From NCBI RefSeq assembly GCF_900188455.1, contig NZ_FZOL01000009.1:124001-188000 (forward strand): a stretch of 64,000 nt of DNA. The letters run 5' to 3'. Shown piece after piece: positions 36,274 through 45,100 of this stretch. Position numbers and translations under genes: made by a program. The notes under the pieces were generated by a model that was given only the letters and a program-made list of their open reading frames with translations, made no database searches and had not been told where the DNA came from. This DNA is from Pseudomonas japonica (GTDB lineage Bacteria > Pseudomonadota > Gammaproteobacteria > Pseudomonadales > Pseudomonadaceae). Within the stretch, counting starts at the first letter, position 1. Each line of letters opens with the position of its first letter.

Positions 36274-38612
36274 CCCCGCGGCGCGGCCGGCGCGGTTTGG
36301 CCCTGGGCGGCCATGCCGGCTTCGTCGCGCGCGCGGATCACCAGCGAGCGGTATTGCGGATCGGCCTTGATCTGCGCCTCGGTGAACGGCGTCGGGTACC
36401 ACTGCTTGGCCGAGAAGGCGCGGGTCTGGTCGCTGCCATGGGGCGAAGCGGCCTCGCTGGACTGGGAGAACACCAGCAGGCCCTGGGCCTTGGGCCCCTG
36501 GTCATCGAAGGTCACCAGTTGCAGGTAACTGGTGCCGCTCACCACCAGGCGTTTGCCCGGCGCCACCTCGACACTCTGGATGGCGTTGTACACCCCGAGA
36601 TCGGCCGGACCACCAGGGATCGGCGTGCCATCGGCGGCCTGCTGGATCTGGCCCCACTGGCGCTGGCCGTCGAGCCCGGCGGCACTGGCCGCGGCCGCGG
36701 AAGCGCGCACCGCGTCGCCCAGTGCGGTCGCCACCTCGGCACGCTCATAGGCCAGCCCGCGCGGGGTGTACCAGGGATCGTCCGGGTTGAACGCCACTCG
36801 CCAGAAATCGCCCTTCTCGCGCAAGGCCTCGACGATGGACTGGAAGTGCACCAGGCCCAGGCCGCTGTCGAGGTTGGCGCGGCCATCCCAGCTGGCCAGC
36901 GCGGTGCAGACATCCTTGAGCGTGGCATCGGCGCCGGTCCCGGCGCACCACTTGAGCAGATCCGGCAGCAACACGTCAGCGAGGTAGACCCGGTCGTCCG
37001 TGACCATGCGTTTCAGGTCCTCGGCGTCGAGCTTGCCGGGCTGTTCCAGACGGGTCAGGGCGAACCGGGTGCGCGGACCGAGGGGCAGATGGTCACGGCT
37101 GATCACCGGGGAGAACCCGCTCAGCGGCTGCGCCGGATTGACCAGCCAGGCCGTGTCGTTGGAATGCTGGACGAAGTCCGCGCGACTCAATTGCGGCTGC
37201 ATCTGCGCCGGGAAGATCCCCGGCTGCGCGGCGCGCGGATCGACCTTCCAGTCGCATTCGCCGCGCGAGCCGTCGAGGACGATCAGTTCCTGCCCGGCCT
37301 TGGGATCGCTGCAGCGACCCAGCAGGTCGGCATCGACATAGGGCACCACCGACTGGTTCAGATACAGGGTCTGGCCGCTGGCGTCGGTGGCCAGGGTGTT
37401 GACCCAGGGGATCCCCTGCAGCCGCTGCACCGAAGCCTGCAATGCGGCCAGGCTGTCGGCCTGGTTGAGCGCATGCCACTGCTGCAGGACGCGGGTGTTG
37501 TCGAGGTTGGCGTCACGCAGGCTGAAGGCGACCTGCGGCGTCCAGTCCAGGCGCCCCGGCCACTGCACCAGCGGACCGAAACGGCTGCTGTACAGCTCGC
37601 GACTGACTTCGCGCAGTTGCCCGTCCTCGCCCTTGACCGTGACCGTCACCTGCTGCCGCTGCAGCGGCAGCGACTGGCCGTCGAACAGGTAGCGGGTCGG
37701 ATCCCGCGGATCCAGTTGCAGGCGATGCAGGGTGAAATGCCGCGAGGCATCCACCGTGTGGGTCCAGGCCAGATGACGGTTGAAGCCGATGTTGATCAGC
37801 GGCAGCCCAGGCAAAGCCGCGCCCATCACATCCAATTGGCCGGGAATGGTCAGGTGCATCTGGTAGAAACGCATGCCACCGCTCCACGGGAAATGTGGAT
37901 TGGCCAGCAGCATGCCGCGGCCCGTGGCCGAGCGCTCGCGTCCCAGTGCCACGGCATTGCTGCCGCGCTCCAGGGCGAAACGCTGCTGGCGCTCCAGGGC
38001 GACACGGAAATCCTGCGTGCCGTGCTGCGCGGCGACATTGGGCGGCGTGGCGCCCACCACGGCTTCGGCGAACTGGCCGACGCCCCCCTCCACCAGCAAC
38101 CGCCGCGTCAGCTTGACCAGATCGAAGGCGGTGATCGGCCGCAGCCATTCGGCCTGCCGGCACTCGGCGGGCAGGCCCTGCCCGCGGCGCTCGGCCAGGG
38201 CGCGGTTGAAGCCCTGGGCATAGCCTTCCAGCGATGCCTGGATCGGCGCCGGCTGCGCCTGCCAGAACGCCGACACCGCCTGCGGCGTGTTCAACCAGGT
38301 GAAGAACAGGTCGCTGGCGAGGTTTTCCCGCTGTTCCAGGGTGCGCTGTTCGGGGCCGAGGTAACGCGAGCGCTGGCCATTGACCGTGAGCACTTCATTG
38401 GCCAGCAGGCACAGGTTGTCCTGGCCGTAGGCATAGCCGATGCCATAGCCGATACCGCGGTCGTCGCTGGCGAGGATATGGGGCACGCCGAACGTCGTGC
38501 GACGGATCTCGGCGGAAGTTTCACCCGGGTTTTCCCGGGCCTGGGCGGCAAGGCCGAGGCCGGCGAGCAGCACGGCCAGGCAGAGTCTGGAGAAGGGAGG
38601 ATTGATGATCAC
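36270..38612 (-). CDS. pvdQ: PvdQ-type acyl-homoserine lactone / pyoverdine-precursor acylase (Ntn hydrolase)
   Basis: Periplasmic N-terminal-nucleophile amidase. P. aeruginosa PvdQ removes the fatty-acyl chain from the pyoverdine precursor and also cleaves long-chain AHLs. The 780-aa precursor has a signal peptide (1-25, AAQA-RE), an alpha chain, a spacer, then the auto-cleavage site ERG217-S218NA with Ser218 as the beta-chain nucleophile. GMLLANPHFPWSGGMRFYQMH, LAWTHTVD and the HSNDTAWL motif follow. Position and context of the Ser match PvdQ. The start is GTG 38612 (GGAG five nt upstream). It is divergent from a Fur-like regulator, and no pyoverdine synthesis genes are nearby. Confidence 0.9.
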   Translation of the reverse strand: MIINPPFSRLCLAVLLAGLGLAAQARENPGETSAEIRRTTFGVPHILASDDRGIGYGIGYAYGQDNLCLLANEVLTVNGQRSRYLGPEQRTLEQRENLASDLFFTWLNTPQAVSAFWQAQPAPIQASLEGYAQGFNRALAERRGQGLPAECRQAEWLRPITAFDLVKLTRRLLVEGGVGQFAEAVVGATPPNVAAQHGTQDFRVALERQQRFALERGSNAVALGRERSATGRGMLLANPHFPWSGGMRFYQMHLTIPGQLDVMGAALPGLPLINIGFNRHLAWTHTVDASRHFTLHRLQLDPRDPTRYLFDGQSLPLQRQQVTVTVKGEDGQLREVSRELYSSRFGPLVQWPGRLDWTPQVAFSLRDANLDNTRVLQQWHALNQADSLAALQASVQRLQGIPWVNTLATDASGQTLYLNQSVVPYVDADLLGRCSDPKAGQELIVLDGSRGECDWKVDPRAAQPGIFPAQMQPQLSRADFVQHSNDTAWLVNPAQPLSGFSPVISRDHLPLGPRTRFALTRLEQPGKLDAEDLKRMVTDDRVYLADVLLPDLLKWCAGTGADATLKDVCTALASWDGRANLDSGLGLVHFQSIVEALREKGDFWRVAFNPDDPWYTPRGLAYERAEVATALGDAVRASAAAASAAGLDGQRQWGQIQQAADGTPIPGGPADLGVYNAIQSVEVAPGKRLVVSGTSYLQLVTFDDQGPKAQGLLVFSQSSEAASPHGSDQTRAFSAKQWYPTPFTEAQIKADPQYRSLVIRARDEAGMAAQGQTAPAAPRG

Positions 38613-38824
38613 GCGAACTCCGGCCGGATCAGGATGTTGGGGGCATCCTGAAAGAACGAAGTCCAGATGAAAAATTTACGGTAAAGGCGCTGCTGCTTCG
38701 TTACATCAAGGAACGCGGAATTTTTTTCCGCGAACGTTGCAGATTTGTCGCTTTCATTCGTCTTATAGATTGGGAGCGTCATTTGAACGCAGGACAGATC
38801 GGCTCTGAAAAGGGAGTTTTACCC

Positions 38825-39217
38825 ATGTACAACCCGCAACAGCAACCCGCGCAGGTACTGCGCTACAGACGCAAGGTGAACACCGCATTGCAGGTCAAGA
38901 GCGAGATCGCGGAGACCGAGGAACGCGGCGGCAACGAGCAGATCCGCGAACTGCTGCGGGTCTTCGGCCTGCGCACCAGCCTGATCCGCCTCAAGGTCAT
39001 CGACGCCTTGCACATGGCCGATCGCGAGGGTCGCAGCATCGGCGTGCGCGGCATTCACAGCCAACTGGAAAAACTGGATATCCCGCTGTCGTTCCTGAGC
39101 GTGCGCGAGGTGCTCAAGCGCCTGTGCGTCGAAGGCGTGATCAGCATGGGCAGCGACAAGTGCTACAGCCTCAACCCCCAGGCCCGCGCGGTCCTGGAAC
39201 AGCCCCTGGCACGTTGA
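38825..39217 (+). CDS. Fur-like winged-helix regulator, PA2384 type
   Basis: 130-aa protein whose residues about 43-112 align with the DNA-binding domain of Fur: FGLRTSLIRLKVIDALHMA, IHSQLEKLDIPLSFLSVREVLKRLCVEGVI. It lacks the His/Cys metal-binding and dimerisation domain, so it cannot sense iron as Fur does. P. aeruginosa PA2384, next to pvdQ (PA2385), is such a protein and affects many iron-starvation genes. The divergent position beside pvdQ here supports orthology. ATG 38825 was chosen (GGGAG ten nt upstream) over an in-frame start at 38783 that adds no similarity. Confidence 0.82.
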   Translation: MYNPQQQPAQVLRYRRKVNTALQVKSEIAETEERGGNEQIRELLRVFGLRTSLIRLKVIDALHMADREGRSIGVRGIHSQLEKLDIPLSFLSVREVLKRLCVEGVISMGSDKCYSLNPQARAVLEQPLAR

Positions 39218-39223
39218 GCGACC

Positions 39224-39241
39224 GGCCGGCAAGCGCCGGCC
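39224..39241. terminator. GC hairpin between converging genes
   Basis: GGCCGGC-AAGC-GCCGGCC perfect 7-bp stem between the Fur-like gene and the small membrane-protein gene. There is no T-run on either side, so termination is uncertain. Confidence 0.4.
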
Positions 39242-39259
39242 GCCCTGCTTCGCCCGCGA

Positions 39260-39448
39260 TCAGGGTTTGACCTTGCGGCGCAGAATGCCATTGATGACCA
39301 CGAACACCACCGCCAGCCCCATGGCGATGTACTGGAACATCTGCTCGGTGAGCACGCCCTGCTTCACCAGCCAGGACAGGCCCAGCATGGCGGCCAGCAG
39401 GACCAGGGTCATCAGGATGGAATATTTCAGGCGTTGCCGTTGAGTCAT
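39260..39448 (-). CDS. small two-helix membrane protein (62 aa), function unknown
   Basis: A good ribosome binding site (AAGGA, 7 nt) precedes the ATG. The product has a basic start (MTQRQRLKYS), hydrophobic helices at about 11-28 and 37-54, and a basic tail (RRKVKP). This gives a hairpin with both ends probably in the cytoplasm. I do not recognise the family. It is convergent with the Fur-like gene and divergent from a secreted-protein gene. Clear start signal and topology make it a likely real gene. Confidence 0.6.
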   Translation of the reverse strand: MTQRQRLKYSILMTLVLLAAMLGLSWLVKQGVLTEQMFQYIAMGLAVVFVVINGILRRKVKP

Positions 39449-39610
39449 TGAGAAATCCTTGCGACAGCTGTGGTGACGGCCGGTGAATGGCCGGGCGCCA
39501 TGATACATCGCTACCGCTGCCGGAGCATGCTTTCCCGGTTTTTTCCTCGGTCGACAACTGAAAACATCCGGGACTCCGGGCCTACGCCCCTCCTGCGAGT
39601 CGACCCTCCC

Positions 39611-40069
39611 ATGCCCATCCGCACCCTGCTCGGCAGCCTCGCGCTGTCCACCAGTCTTCACGCCCACGCGCTCAGCACCGAAAGCCTGACTGAACCCGAT
39701 CTCCTGGCCCTGGCCAGCACCCTGGCGCAGAGCGCTGGCAGCAGCCAGTGGCAGCAGCTCTGGCAGCGCAGTCGCAGTGCCGGCCACCTCAGCCCCGGCA
39801 ACGTCGCGCACTTCACCCTCGGCCAGCAACAGATCGCCCAGCTGACCCTGGCCACCCTGGACAAGCCCCAGTCCGCCCGGGCCGAGAGTGGCACCCGTGC
39901 CCGCTATCGGCGCGATTTCCAGCCACTGGTACTGGGCAGCGACAACGGCAAGCCACTGACCGCCCTGTGCCTCTGGGTCGACTGGCGCACCCTGCCGGAA
40001 CGGGTCAGTGGCTCACCAACGTCCTGGATGGGCCAGGTCAGCCTGCTGGTCAGCAAACCTTGCCCTTGA
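39611..40069 (+). CDS. secreted protein of unknown function (152 aa)
   Basis: N-terminal signal peptide (MPIRTLLGSLALSTSLHAHA, cleavage near AHA-LS) followed by a polar domain rich in Ser, Gln and Leu, with two cysteines (CLW near 118 and CP at the end) that could form a disulfide in the periplasm. I recognise no family or catalytic motif. The start ATG 39611 has only a weak Shine-Dalgarno. In-frame starts upstream would overlap the divergent small gene's promoter region. Confidence 0.55.
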   Translation: MPIRTLLGSLALSTSLHAHALSTESLTEPDLLALASTLAQSAGSSQWQQLWQRSRSAGHLSPGNVAHFTLGQQQIAQLTLATLDKPQSARAESGTRARYRRDFQPLVLGSDNGKPLTALCLWVDWRTLPERVSGSPTSWMGQVSLLVSKPCP

Positions 40070-40372
40070 GTCAACCTTGGCGAAGCAGATGCAGTCCTCT
40101 TGTGAGGGATCTCGAGAACACAAGGGCTGCTGGCCAAGACAGGGGGTCCTGCCTACCGTCAGCGACCATGAAACTTACAGTGCTTTGACTTCTGGGCTAC
40201 CGCACCTGACCTGCTTGTCACCTAGCGACAGCAGTACGCCTGGTCGAGAATCGATCTCACGCCACTTGGCCGGCTCGGTGCTCACCCGCTTCTTGCCCGG
40301 CACGGATGCTCAGGCCTTGTGTGGCCCAAAGACAGCCCCCCACTGCTCACGCAAGAAAACAAGGAAGTCATC
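40070..40372. other. 303-bp noncoding gap before the Mor-type gene
   Basis: Lower in GC than its neighbours and without a convincing ORF. The only clear structure is CTTGTG (40099-40104) opposed to CACAAG (40119-40124), and TTGACT at about 40183 has no good -10. It presumably holds the promoter of the Mor-type gene. Confidence 0.4.
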
Positions 40373-40753
40373 ATGCAATCCTGCGACCTGAAGCGAATCG
40401 ACATAGAGCAACTTCCGCAATCGCTGCAGATGCTCATCGACTGTATCGGCATCGAACATGCGTACCGTCTGACCCACATCTACGGCGGTCGCCCCAAATA
40501 CATTCCCAAACATCGCGAACGCACCTCGCTGGCGGAAATCCTCCCGCCGGATGCGCTGGAAGCATTGATCAAGCGCTATGCCGGCATGGCCCTGGAAATT
40601 CCCAAGTGCGATCACTTCAACCGCCAGTTGCGCAACCAGCAGATCCAGGAGGAAAGTTCCAACGGTCTGTCGCGCAGCGTCCTGGCCAACAAGTACGGCC
40701 TGAGCCTGCGCCAGATCGGCAACATCCGCCGCCAGGAGGCGCACTCGCGCTGA
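40373..40753 (+). CDS. Mor-type (phage Mu middle operon regulator) transcription factor
   Basis: 126-aa protein with the Mor/C family layout: an N-terminal helical dimerisation part (LPQSLQMLIDCIGIEHAYRL), a strand region with RPKYIPK, and a C-terminal HTH (NGLSRSVLANKYGLSLRQIGNIRR, residues about 95-118). In Mu, Mor activates middle transcription without a good -35. Here no Mu-like genes are present, so it is a domesticated or accessory regulator, probably of the two DUF2589 genes downstream. AAGGA lies 7 nt before the ATG. A hairpin follows the stop. Confidence 0.82.
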   Translation: MQSCDLKRIDIEQLPQSLQMLIDCIGIEHAYRLTHIYGGRPKYIPKHRERTSLAEILPPDALEALIKRYAGMALEIPKCDHFNRQLRNQQIQEESSNGLSRSVLANKYGLSLRQIGNIRRQEAHSR

Positions 40754-40764
40754 ACCATCAGTGA

Positions 40765-40784
40765 CGGGCGGCACAAGCCGCCCG
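40765..40784 (+). repeat. hairpin between the Mor-type and first DUF2589 gene
   Basis: Perfect 8-bp stem CGGGCGGC-ACAA-GCCGCCCG, 11 bp after the Mor stop. No T-run, so partial termination or mRNA processing are both possible. Confidence 0.5.
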
Positions 40785-40830
40785 CTGCAACCCGCGCAAT
40801 CCCGCGCATATCGAGAGAAGGAATTCTTGA

Positions 40831-41493
40831 ATGTCCATCGACAACAGCCTCATCGGCTCGGTCATCAACGCCCTGCCACTTGACCGGATGATCTCCGGCC
40901 CCCTGCAGGCGATGATCCAGGCCCAGGTGACGGCGAGCAAAAGCTACGCGGACTTCCTCCTGGGCGTCTGCATCAGGGACGGCAAGGCCGTCTCCATCCA
41001 GTTCGACTACGACGAATCCATCGTCGACGAACAGGGTGTCTACAAAGGCACTGTGTCGCGCAAGATGCAGGTCCCGCTGCTGGCGGCCATCGCCCACCCG
41101 AACATCGTGATCGAGGAAGGCACCATCGATTTCGAACTGACCATCAGCCAGCAAGCCGAAGACACCAAGGAAACCGCCGGTTCCGCGGAGTTCGGCGCGT
41201 CCCTTGGCTGGGGTCCGTTCAAGGTCGATGTGCGCGGCCAGGTCAGCCACAAGTCGGCGCAGACGCGCAAGACCGACACCCGTGCGCGCTATGCCATCCA
41301 CACCCGCGTCTCCCGCCAGGCGCCACCGGAGGCGCTGATGCGGGTGATCGACTACCTCACCGAGGCCGCGACCAAGCCGCTCACCCTGCCCGACAGCAAG
41401 GCGCAGAACCTGGACGCGCCGCCCACCGACAACGCGCTCAAGGGCCCGGAAGGCCAGGGCAAGCCGCAAGACAAGCAGCAGGCCCCCGCCTGA
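40831..41493 (+). CDS. DUF2589 family protein, paralogue 1
   Basis: 220-aa protein of unknown function matching DUF2589: an N-terminal helical motif (LPLDRMISGPLQAMIQAQVTAS, residues about 15-36), then a beta-rich domain with VPLLAAIAHPNIVIEEGTIDF (near 83) and QVSHKSAQTRKTDTRARYAIHTRVSRQ (near 130). It ends in a PPEALMRVIDYLTEA helix and a disordered Pro/Gln/Lys tail (171-220). There is no signal peptide or membrane helix, so it is probably cytoplasmic. AAGGA lies 8 nt before the ATG. It lies between the Mor-type gene and paralogue 2, most likely as one operon. Confidence 0.75.
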   Translation: MSIDNSLIGSVINALPLDRMISGPLQAMIQAQVTASKSYADFLLGVCIRDGKAVSIQFDYDESIVDEQGVYKGTVSRKMQVPLLAAIAHPNIVIEEGTIDFELTISQQAEDTKETAGSAEFGASLGWGPFKVDVRGQVSHKSAQTRKTDTRARYAIHTRVSRQAPPEALMRVIDYLTEAATKPLTLPDSKAQNLDAPPTDNALKGPEGQGKPQDKQQAPA

Positions 41494-41520
41494 CCCCCGC
41501 CGCACCTGAACGCCCCACCG

Positions 41521-41541
41521 CCCCGCCCGCCCCGGGCGGGG
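41521..41541 (+). repeat. hairpin between the two DUF2589 genes
   Basis: CCCCGCCC-GCCCC-GGGCGGGG perfect 8-bp stem, 27 bp after paralogue 1 and about 30 bp before paralogue 2. Similar in style to the hairpin at 40765, so each gene of this cassette is followed by one. Confidence 0.5.
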
Positions 41542-41571
41542 CACCTGTCACCTCGATAAGGAATGCCGCCC

Positions 41572-42123
41572 GTGGACCAGACGCCCTCCAAGGAACCGAT
41601 TGCCACCAGTGATCTGTGCGACATCACCCGCGGCCTGCAGGAAGCCGCCTCCGCCACCACCGGCCTGATCGCCCAGCAGTACATCAAGCTGTTCGACCAA
41701 TTCTTCGATTACGACAGCCAGGCGCTGGGGGCGCCGATGAAGGCGAAGATGGTCGAAGTGACGATGGACGACCGGCATACCCTGAAGATCCCGCTGATCG
41801 CTCTGGTCGCGCCACGCGGTCTGGCCCTGGAACGCATGCAGGTCGACCTCTCGGTGAAGATCCAGAACACCCGCCCCGCCACCGGCCAGTGCGCCGAGGC
41901 CGGGCACCAGCGCTTCTTCGTCAAGGTCGGCCAGCAGACCCGCCGCCAGGGTGACGCCCGCGACCCGGACGAAGTGCAGATCCGCATGCAGTTCCAGGCC
42001 TGCGAGCCGCCGGAAGCCCTGAACCGGCTGATCGAGGAATACACCCATCTGATCTCGCCCGTGCGCCAGCCCGATCCGCCGCCCGCCGACGACGAATTCG
42101 TCGAGGCGGCGACCGTACGCTGA
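41572..42123 (+). CDS. DUF2589-related protein, paralogue 2
   Basis: 183-aa protein related to the upstream gene. It shares the (I/V)PLxALVxPxxLxLExxxVDL pattern (residues about 71-91) and the closing PPEALNRLIEEYTHLIS helix (about 143-159). The N-terminal part differs (LCDITRGLQEAASATTGLIAQQYIKLFDQFFDY). Start choice: GTG 41572, because AAGGA ends 10 nt before it; the in-frame ATG at 41563 overlaps that ribosome binding site. The C-terminus is Pro/Asp/Glu-rich. It ends 3 bp from the converging tamB. Function unknown. Confidence 0.72.
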   Translation: MDQTPSKEPIATSDLCDITRGLQEAASATTGLIAQQYIKLFDQFFDYDSQALGAPMKAKMVEVTMDDRHTLKIPLIALVAPRGLALERMQVDLSVKIQNTRPATGQCAEAGHQRFFVKVGQQTRRQGDARDPDEVQIRMQFQACEPPEALNRLIEEYTHLISPVRQPDPPPADDEFVEAATVR

Positions 42124-42126
42124 CCC

Positions 42127-45100
42127 TCAGAAATCCCTTTTGTAGAACAGGTCCAGGGAGCTGGCCAGGCCACTGGCCGCCTCCAGGTACAGGCGCTTGC
42201 TCAGCAGATAGCGCAAGGCGATGGTGTTGGCCGGCTCGAACACGCCAACACCGTAGCGCAGGCTGAGCTTCTCGGTCAGGTTGCCGCTGGCCACCACGCT
42301 GGTGCGCTGGCCACTGCCCTCGGTGTCCAACTGGAAGTCCTCGATCCCCAGGCTCGACGCCAGGCTGCCAGTGATCCCCGCGCTACCCGCCAGGCCCAGG
42401 CCCAGCGCCGCCTGCGCCAGCATGTTGTTGTCCTCGCCGGTGGTGCTCAACGGACGCCCGAGCACCAGGTACGACAGCGCCTGCTCCTGGCTCATCGCCG
42501 GTTCCGAGAACACCTGGGTGGTCGGCTGTTCGGCGCTGCCGGTCAGGCGGATGCCGGCGATCACGTCGTCGGTCTTGCGGATCGCTTCGATGTCCAGATA
42601 GGGCTGGTCGATGGGACCGGCGAACAGCAACCGCGCCCGGCGAATGGTCAGGCGCTGGCCGTAGGCGCGATAGCGACCGTCGGCCAGGCTCAGTTCGCCG
42701 CGGGTATCGAGGTTGTCGCCGATATGCACATGGCCGAGCAGATTGGCGCTGAGGCCGAAACCGCTGAACGCGAGTTTTTCCTGGCCGACCTGGACATCGA
42801 TGTCCATCGCCACCTGCATCGGCGCCTTGCCCTCTTCGGTCTGATGACCAACGATCACCGTATCCTCGGACACCTTGACCGTGGACGGCGGCAGCTCGCG
42901 CACGGTGATCGTGCCCTTGGGTACCAGGACCTTGCCGCTGATCGCCAGGCGCTCGCCCTGCAGATTGATCTTCAGGTCCGGAGCCACTTCCAGCGCCGCA
43001 TAGGGTTCGACATTGACCGGCAGACGCTGCCCCTGCAGCGCCAGGTCCACCATCAGCACGCGGCCCCAGCCGATCTGGCCGCGCAATTGCCCCTGACCGA
43101 CCTCGCCGCTGCGCCAGTCACCGCTCAGTTGCACCTGTTCGCCAGCGATCATGGCTTGCACGCTGAGGTCGCGCAGGCTGATCGGCAACTCGGTGCCGCC
43201 GACCTCGCCCCCGGACAACACCAGGCTGCCATTGACCTGCGGCGCCAGCAGCGAGCCGGAAATCCTGCCGCTGCCATTCAATTGCCCGGCCAGGCGCTCG
43301 ACCATCGGCACGAACGGCCGGGCCACCGCCAGGTCCAGGCCGCGAAGGCTGAAGTCACCACTCAGCGGCTTGTTGCGTGCCAGCGGATCGATGCGCGCCG
43401 ACAGACTCAGCTCACCCAGCCGGCCGCCGCGAAAGTCCAGGCGGGTGTCGACCCGACGCGGCCCGAGGGTGCTGTCCAGACGCAGGCTCTGGTAAGGAAA
43501 ATCGATCCACTGGCCTTTCTCGCGGATACGCAGGGTGCCGCCGCTGGCATCCACCTGCACCGCGCCCTTCGGCCCACTGGCCGGCAGATCGAGATTGATG
43601 TCGGCGTTGAGCTGGCCCTGCCAGGCGAAGTCTTTCGGCAGCCATTGCGCCAGGCTGTCCAGCGGGAACTGCTTGAGGTGATAGCGAATCCGCGGCTCCG
43701 GCGCCAGGCGCTGCGGATCGCCACACAGGCTGGCCTGCCCCGCGCGCCAGCAATGCGCGCCGAAATCGATCTGGCCATTGCCCAGGCGTTGCAGGGTGGC
43801 CGGTGCCTGCAGGCGCCAGTCCTGGCCACCGGCCTGGATTTCGCCGCGCGCCAGACGGCCGCGCCAGTCGCCCTTGCTGCGCTCGAATTGCCCGTCCAGG
43901 CCGAGGTCGAGCTTGAGCTGCGGGCCGTCCAGGGCCAGTTGCAGCTGCTGCTGGCGGATATCGCCCTGGCCCTTGGCGGTCAGGGTACCCAACGCGGTCT
44001 CGCCGGCGCGGATACCGCTGGCGGTGAGGTTGATCACGGCCTTCTGCGCGCGGTCGAGGCGCGCTTCGAGTTCAAGGTTCTGCAACCGGTTTTCCGCCTG
44101 CGCCAGTTGCGCGCCCTGCAACTTGAGCTGGCCTTGCGGTGCGTCAAGCGTACCGGCGACATCCAGACGCCCGGTGACCCGCCCCTGCAGTTGCGGCCAG
44201 AGCTGGCCAAGGCGTGGCAGGTTGAGGTCGACCTGTCCGGCCAGGCGCTGTTGCAGGCTGCCACTGCCGTTGATCTGGTTGTCGCCCAGGCGCACCTGCA
44301 AGGTCCCGAGGGTCCATTGCTCGCCCGCGCCTTCGGCCTTGACCTGCAACAGCGCTGGCTGGCCGCGCAGGCGGCCCTTGAGATCGAGGTCGGCGCTCAG
44401 CGAAAGCTTGTCGTTCTTCAGCTCGCCCTTGCTGCGCAACGGTCCGCCGAGGGTGCCGGGCATTTCCACGAGCCAGTAGGCGGGATCGAAATTGGACAGG
44501 TCCAGCGCCGCGTCCCAGGCCACGCCGTCGGCGAAAGCCACGCTGACACTGCCGGCGGCCTTGCCCTGCCCGGCTTCCAGGGCCAGTTGCGGCAAGCTGA
44601 TCCGGCCGAGATCGCCCTTGAACGGGCTGCTCAGCTTGAACGCACCGGCGGGGCCGTCGAGGTCGCCGCTGAAATCGCCCTCGTAGTTGCCTTCGCGGTA
44701 CTGCACCTGCGCCTTCAGGCGATGCAGCACCACCTGCGGCGGCGGCTCCAGCGGGTACAGGCGCAGCCAGGGGAAGTCCAGCCAGTCGAGGGTGGCCCTG
44801 GCCGTCAGGGCGTTCTGCCAGTCGGCGCTGGCGGTGAGCGTGAGGCGTTGCTCGTTGGCGGCCTGCAGGTCGAGCGCGGCCAGTTCGGCGCCCTTGGCAT
44901 CGACCCGACCACGCACGGCGAGGCTGATCGGTCCGTCCTTGGCCGCCAGGTTGCCGGCACCGACCAGTTGATAACCCTTGGCCAGATCGCCATGGGCAGT
45001 GAGTTCGAGCTGCTCGAACAGCAGCGTGTCCGGGAGGCTGGCGGCGGCCTTGAACTGCGTCGCGCTGAGGTGCACCTGCGCCGGCAGATGCTCGGCCAGC

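Noticed and set aside
38825..39217. Annotation of the 130-aa protein as a true Fur or Zur
   Set aside because: Only the winged-helix half is present; the metal-binding His/Cys and dimerisation domain are absent.
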